The notes under the pieces are model-generated. The model was not told the origin of the DNA. It worked only from the letters and a program-made list of their open reading frames with translations, and did not search any database. This document shows positions 5,228-7,317 of a stretch of DNA of 7,317 bases, in pieces (positions within the stretch are counted from its first letter, which is position 1; every line of letters begins with the position of its first letter). The position numbers and the translations under genes were made by a program. The stretch comes from Hyphomicrobium_A sp943371625 (GTDB lineage Bacteria; Pseudomonadota; Alphaproteobacteria; Rhizobiales; Hyphomicrobiaceae). The stretch spans positions 1 to 7,317 of the forward strand of contig CALRVN010000204.1 in the NCBI GenBank assembly GCA_943371625.1. Reading direction: 5' to 3'.

Positions 5228-5458
5228 TTAGTTGACGTGGATGTGGATTCCCTTGCGCTTACGATAGTGGTGACGATGGTGATGGTGGTGACCGCGCTTC
5301 TTCCAATGGCGGCCCTTGTAGTAGCGCTTATGTCCAACGGTCAGCACATCGCTCGATGCGTTGACGGCCATACCCTGGCCGGGCAATGCGGTGGCGGCTT
5401 GGGGAGCAGCTAATAGCAACGCAGCGGCAAGGCCAACAGCAGAAAGCGTCTTGATCAT
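5228..5458 (-). CDS. exported histidine-rich small basic protein
   Basis: A 76-residue exported protein. Residues 1-24 are a signal peptide (MIKTLSAVGLAAALLL through AATA, before LPG). The mature part is very short: a neutral segment to about residue 41, then a strongly basic His-rich tail, with KRYYKGRHWKKRG followed by five His in a row (57-61), RHH, then RKRKGIHIHVN. Eleven of the last 34 residues are His. This suggests binding of transition metals or of anionic envelope polymers, by composition only. The start is supported by AAGGA at 5466-5470, 8 bases upstream, and by the signal peptide. A near-consensus EcfG promoter lies upstream and a hairpin follows. I do not recognise a named family. 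Confidence 0.85.
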   Translation of the reverse strand: MIKTLSAVGLAAALLLAAPQAATALPGQGMAVNASSDVLTVGHKRYYKGRHWKKRGHHHHHRHHYRKRKGIHIHVN

Positions 5459-5497
5459 TGGGTGCTTCCTTTTCCATTCTGTAACTTCCGTAAACCC

Positions 5498-5522
5498 AAC
5501 ACCTCGCGTCCGCATTCGTTCC
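5498..5522 (-). promoter_or_regulatory. near-consensus EcfG promoter of the His-rich protein gene
   Basis: On the minus strand GGAAC (5522 to 5518), a 16-base spacer and TGTT (5501 to 5498) match the EcfG consensus except for T in place of C in the -10 box. The -10 box lies 39 bases before the start codon, nearly the same distance as in the two exact-match promoters of the window (44 and 38 bases). Confidence 0.55.
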
Positions 5523-5547
5523 TGCAAATCTGCCAGAGGCCGACGCC

Positions 5548-5562
5548 CCCTCCGAAGGAGGG
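5548..5562. repeat. short intergenic hairpin
   Basis: CCCTCC (5548-5553), GAA, GGAGGG (5557-5562): a compact perfect 6-bp hairpin in the intergenic stretch. It has no T run and no clear role. Confidence 0.35.
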
Positions 5563-5651
5563 AGGCGAGTGCTTCGCTGATTCGAACAAGGCGAGAAGGA
5601 ATAACGCCCTCAGCAGGGGACGGGCGCGATCGCCGCCTACTGCGCCACACG

Positions 5652-5674
5652 AAAAAGCCCCGCCGAAGCGGGGC
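5652..5674 (-). terminator. intrinsic terminator of the repeat-bearing exported protein gene
   Basis: On the minus strand, GCCCCGC (5674 to 5668), a TTCG tetraloop (5667 to 5664) and GCGGGGC (5663 to 5657) are followed by TTTTT (5656 to 5652). A UUCG-capped GC stem plus a U run is a classic Rho-independent terminator, 24 bases past the stop at 5699. Confidence 0.92.
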
Positions 5675-5698
5675 GAGTACTTCAAGACAAGAAGCCTG

Positions 5699-5992
5699 TT
5701 ACTTGCCGGAGCCGGACGCCGGCTGTTGGTCGGCAGTACTCCCGGCGCCGTTATTGATGGACGTCCCCGGCGCGTTGGCGGCGGCTCCCGTTGATCCGTC
5801 TGAATTCGTGCTCTTGCCGGCACCGTCATTGCCGACAACGCCAGTCGATGCGCCATCAGCGCCCTTTCCAACCGTGCCGTCAGAGTTGGTGCTCTTGCCG
5901 GCCGCATCTGGATTGGGAGTGGCGTTGTCTGCAGCGAACGCAGGTGCGGCGAACAGGGCGATAGCAGCGGCAGCTGCGAGAAGCGATTTCAT
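5699..5992 (-). CDS. exported low-complexity protein with AGKSTNSDG repeats
   Basis: A 97-residue exported protein. Residues 1-20 are a signal peptide (MKSLLAAAAAIALFAAPAFA, cut before AD). The whole mature part is rich in Gly, Ala, Ser, Asn, Asp and Thr, with no Cys and almost no aromatic residues, so it is probably disordered. It contains two copies of AGKSTNSDG (31-39 and 58-66), about 27 residues apart, each followed by Thr or Ser and a Gly-rich stretch. The start is fixed by the signal peptide and by AGAGG at 5998-6002, 5 bases upstream. An exact EcfG promoter lies upstream and a strong terminator follows. Similar uncharacterised exported proteins are frequent in Bradyrhizobium. A role in desiccation or osmotic stress is possible but unproven. 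Confidence 0.88.
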   Translation of the reverse strand: MKSLLAAAAAIALFAAPAFAADNATPNPDAAGKSTNSDGTVGKGADGASTGVVGNDGAGKSTNSDGSTGAAANAPGTSINNGAGSTADQQPASGSGK

Positions 5993-6030
5993 GGTTTCCT
6001 CTTGTTTTTCTTTCTTTGACACCCCCCTGC

Positions 6031-6056
6031 AACGGGGCCGCGTGACGGCTTGTTCC
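6031..6056 (-). promoter_or_regulatory. EcfG promoter of the repeat-bearing exported protein gene
   Basis: On the minus strand GGAAC (6056 to 6052), a 17-base spacer and CGTT (6034 to 6031) match the EcfG consensus exactly. The -10 box lies 38 bases before the start codon at 5992, giving a short 5' UTR of about 33 bases. Confidence 0.8.
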
Positions 6057-6124
6057 GGCGGCACGCACGCCGGGAATTGTTTCCAGATCAGAAGGGAAAA
6101 TAGCCCGGAAGTTCGGTGTGGGAG

Positions 6125-6152
6125 GGCCGCGGCGACTATCGCCGTCACGGCC
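6125..6152 (-). terminator. possible weak terminator hairpin after the acidic protein gene
   Basis: CGGCGA (6130-6135) and TCGCCG (6139-6144) form a 6-bp stem with a 3-base loop. An outer 5-bp stem (GGCCG 6125-6129, CGGCC 6148-6152) is separated by a 3-base bulge. It lies just past the stop at 6167 but has no T run. Confidence 0.4.
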
Positions 6153-6166
6153 CGATGTGGCGGCTC

Positions 6167-6421
6167 CTAGTCGGCGAGCTGCGCGAGAATCTTGGTCCAC
6201 GTTGCATCGTGTATGGCGCTGCGGGGCAAGATGTTGGCCGCCTCGCCTGAAGTCATGGCTTCAGAGGCCTTCTGCACCCCGGCTTCGAGATCCTCGAGAT
6301 CGACATACTCTTCGCCGGCCGCGAGCGGCTTGCCTTCAGCGTTGCTTACCTTGGCGTTCTCGTCGTCGCTCAGCAGCTTCAGGATGACGTCACGCGCGCC
6401 TACGTCGTCAGTGTCGCTCAT
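6167..6421 (-). CDS. small acidic cytoplasmic hypothetical protein (84 aa)
   Basis: I do not recognise the family. The 84-residue product starts MSDTDDVGARDVILKLLSDD, continues with NAEGKPLAAGEEYVDLEDLE and ends with SAIHDATWTKILAQLAD. It is strongly acidic, soluble, and has no signal peptide, so it differs from its two exported neighbours. The YVDLEDLEAGVQ segment and the C-terminal helix look globular or protein-binding. The start is supported by CGAGGA at about 6430-6435, some 8 bases upstream. The frame is open further upstream, but that part (His, Pro and Arg rich) is not convincing. I find no EcfG-type promoter before it. Confidence 0.8.
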   Translation of the reverse strand: MSDTDDVGARDVILKLLSDDENAKVSNAEGKPLAAGEEYVDLEDLEAGVQKASEAMTSGEAANILPRSAIHDATWTKILAQLAD

Positions 6422-6752
6422 GGGTGTTTCCTCGGGATGGGGGTGGCGCTGATCGCTCACCATCCTGATATGGGGCCGATGCGGCCAAGCTGGAAGGGAC
6501 ACGATTGATCCCGACCTCTTCATATGTGGTCTTTCCGCGGCGATCATCTACGCGACCGGCACAGCGCGACGCGCAGTAGGTCATCTAGCGTGGGATTGAA
6601 ACCATAGACCGCGCGCTGCCAGACAGGCGTGTTGATCCACGGCATCGGTTATGCGTCTCCGGGAGCAATGGAGGGGGCTATTGCTCCCGGAGAGAAAGCG
6701 AGATCGGTCCGTTATGCGCACGAACCTTAGTGATCTCACTGGCAAAACGAAC
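6422..6752. other. intergenic region carrying the second CCCTCC-loop hairpin
   Basis: Except for the hairpin at 6656-6693 and its imperfect flanking repeats, I see no gene or clear promoter here. Upstream of the acidic protein gene there is no GGAAC-N16/17-CGTT. Near 6717-6760 a short sequence ACGAACCT occurs twice (6720-6726 region and 6748-6754 region). Confidence 0.4.
6656..6693. repeat. 14-bp inverted repeat with CCCTCC loop, copy 2
   Basis: TCTCCGGGAGCAAT (6656-6669) and ATTGCTCCCGGAGA (6680-6693) form a perfect 14-bp stem with a 10-base loop. The loop reads CCCCCTCC on the minus strand. The outer stem is the same as that of the hairpin at 2416-2455 (TCTCCGGGAGC on the left, CTCCCGGAGAG on the right). 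The hairpin is flanked by ATCGGTTATGCG (6644-6655) and an interrupted version of it (6703-6718). Confidence 0.7.
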
Positions 6753-7097
6753 CTAAGACGCCCGCAGTGCGTCCGGACTAACTTGGAGCAAGGTTCGCAG
6801 AAAGGTTGCGGCGCTGGTTAAGCGCAGATTTCGAATTCCAGCATCAAAGCTGACGAACTGGAGAGGATCAGAGGTCAGGTTCGAGCCGAAACTCAACCGC
6901 GGCCACAACCACTCGCGGTGGTGCAGCAGCGCATAGGCGAGCGCGTCTGACGCCTGCTCCCCAGCGACACGCTGGCTCATTGATGGAAACTCCTGCAGCA
7001 CCGTAGCGCGTGCAGCTTCCCATGCGGTGCCATCGGACCCGCCTGCTCTATGAGCCGCACGATACGCGAGGCATGCTGCGCGCCACGTCGGTGGCAT
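6753..7097 (-). CDS. hypothetical protein (114 aa)
   Basis: A soluble protein of unknown function. The first two thirds (MPPTWRAACLAYRAAHRAGG, then TAWEAARATVLQEFP, then ASDALAYALLHHREWLWP) are helical and protein-like, with Trp and Tyr spaced as in a helical bundle. The C-terminal third (NLTSDPLQFVSFDAGIRN and onward) is less clear. The start at 7097 has AGGG at 7104-7107, 6 bases upstream. A TTG at 7145 would add 16 residues and would overlap the stop of an upstream open frame as TTGA, so the longer form is a real alternative. No signal peptide. No terminator is visible after the stop. Confidence 0.72.
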   Translation of the reverse strand: MPPTWRAACLAYRAAHRAGGSDGTAWEAARATVLQEFPSMSQRVAGEQASDALAYALLHHREWLWPRLSFGSNLTSDPLQFVSFDAGIRNLRLTSAATFLRTLLQVSPDALRAS

Positions 7098-7141
7098 ATC
7101 GTGCCCTGGAAGAACAGTGTGGGTCGGGCTGCGCAGATCAA

Positions 7142-7317
7142 TCAACGAGGGGCTTCGCTTCCAAGAGGCCGAGAGCGTGCCGCAGCGACGGAAGCGTCCA
7201 GTTCAAGCGCGTGCCGACCCAGGCTCAGCAACTTGCTTGTGCAGGCGACAACGCTCGCTTCCCTCTCGGCTCGCTGAGCCTGATCGAAGCTCGTAGCAGC
7301 GAGGGAATTGTGCAGAC
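7142..7317 (-). CDS. possible 3' end of a further gene (partial)
   Basis: The minus strand is open from the window edge to a TGA at 7144-7142, giving about 57 C-terminal residues with a helical, charged pattern (FDQAQRAEREASVVA, then KLLSLGRHALELDASVAAA). There is no start in view. Its stop overlaps the TTG at 7145 as TTGA, the arrangement of translationally coupled genes. Codon use is only moderately convincing, and the frame could be a chance opening in GC-rich DNA. Confidence 0.35.
   Translation of the reverse strand, partial: LHNSLAATSFDQAQRAEREASVVACTSKLLSLGRHALELDASVAAARSRPLGSEAPR

Noticed and set aside
5361..6170. 269-codon plus-strand open frame
   Set aside because: It is antisense to two well-supported signal-peptide genes and to a strong terminator, has low-complexity Ala/Pro/Arg content, and has no ribosome binding site of note.

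Overview
The window is GC-rich DNA that reads like an alphaproteobacterial chromosome, most likely Bradyrhizobium or a close relative (Nitrobacteraceae). The reasons are the family mix (small exported proteins, a PRC-barrel protein, a single-domain response regulator, a Crp/Fnr regulator with no visible Fe-S cysteine cluster), a PqqA peptide ending EVTSYMPAEIDII, and promoter motifs matching the rhizobial general-stress sigma factor EcfG (GGAAC-N16/17-CGTT). The genus is an inference. No rRNA, tRNA, CRISPR array, transposase or phage gene was seen.

Layout. Positions 1-264 hold a small plus-strand hypothetical gene. A minus-strand unit follows: pqqA (1037 to 948, 29 codons), an intercistronic hairpin, an exported PepSY-like protein (843 to 559) and a strong intrinsic terminator (534 to 498). 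A gene-poor gap leads to an EcfG-type promoter, a possible SD-masking 5' UTR hairpin and a plus-strand exported PRC-barrel protein (1652-2029) with its own hairpin. Positions 2078-2187 hold a frameshifted, truncated remnant of a response-regulator receiver on the minus strand. A structured intergenic stretch (two hairpins, 2371-2455) precedes a receiver-only response regulator (2670-3044) and a small hypothetical gene (3109-3324).

Two small minus-strand hypothetical genes (3597-3394 and 4118-3843) carry the same 11-base motif about 30 bases upstream of their starts. A Crp/Fnr-type regulator (4290-5012, plus) follows. Three minus-strand small genes come next: a His-rich exported protein (5458-5228), an exported repeat-bearing low-complexity protein (5992-5699) and an acidic cytoplasmic protein (6421-6167). 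The first two have EcfG-type promoters at matching distances. The right end holds a long hairpin (6656-6693) that shares its stem with the one at 2416-2455, a hypothetical gene (7097 or 7145 to 6753), and possibly the 3' end of another gene overlapping it by TTGA.

How it fits together. The window looks like an envelope and stress accessory region: three signal-peptide proteins appear to be driven by EcfG promoters, next to two regulators. The most notable items are a pqqA with no pqqBCDE beside it, the EcfG promoter set, the paired hairpins with CCCTCC loops, the shared CTGAGAGACAT box, and the decayed receiver gene.
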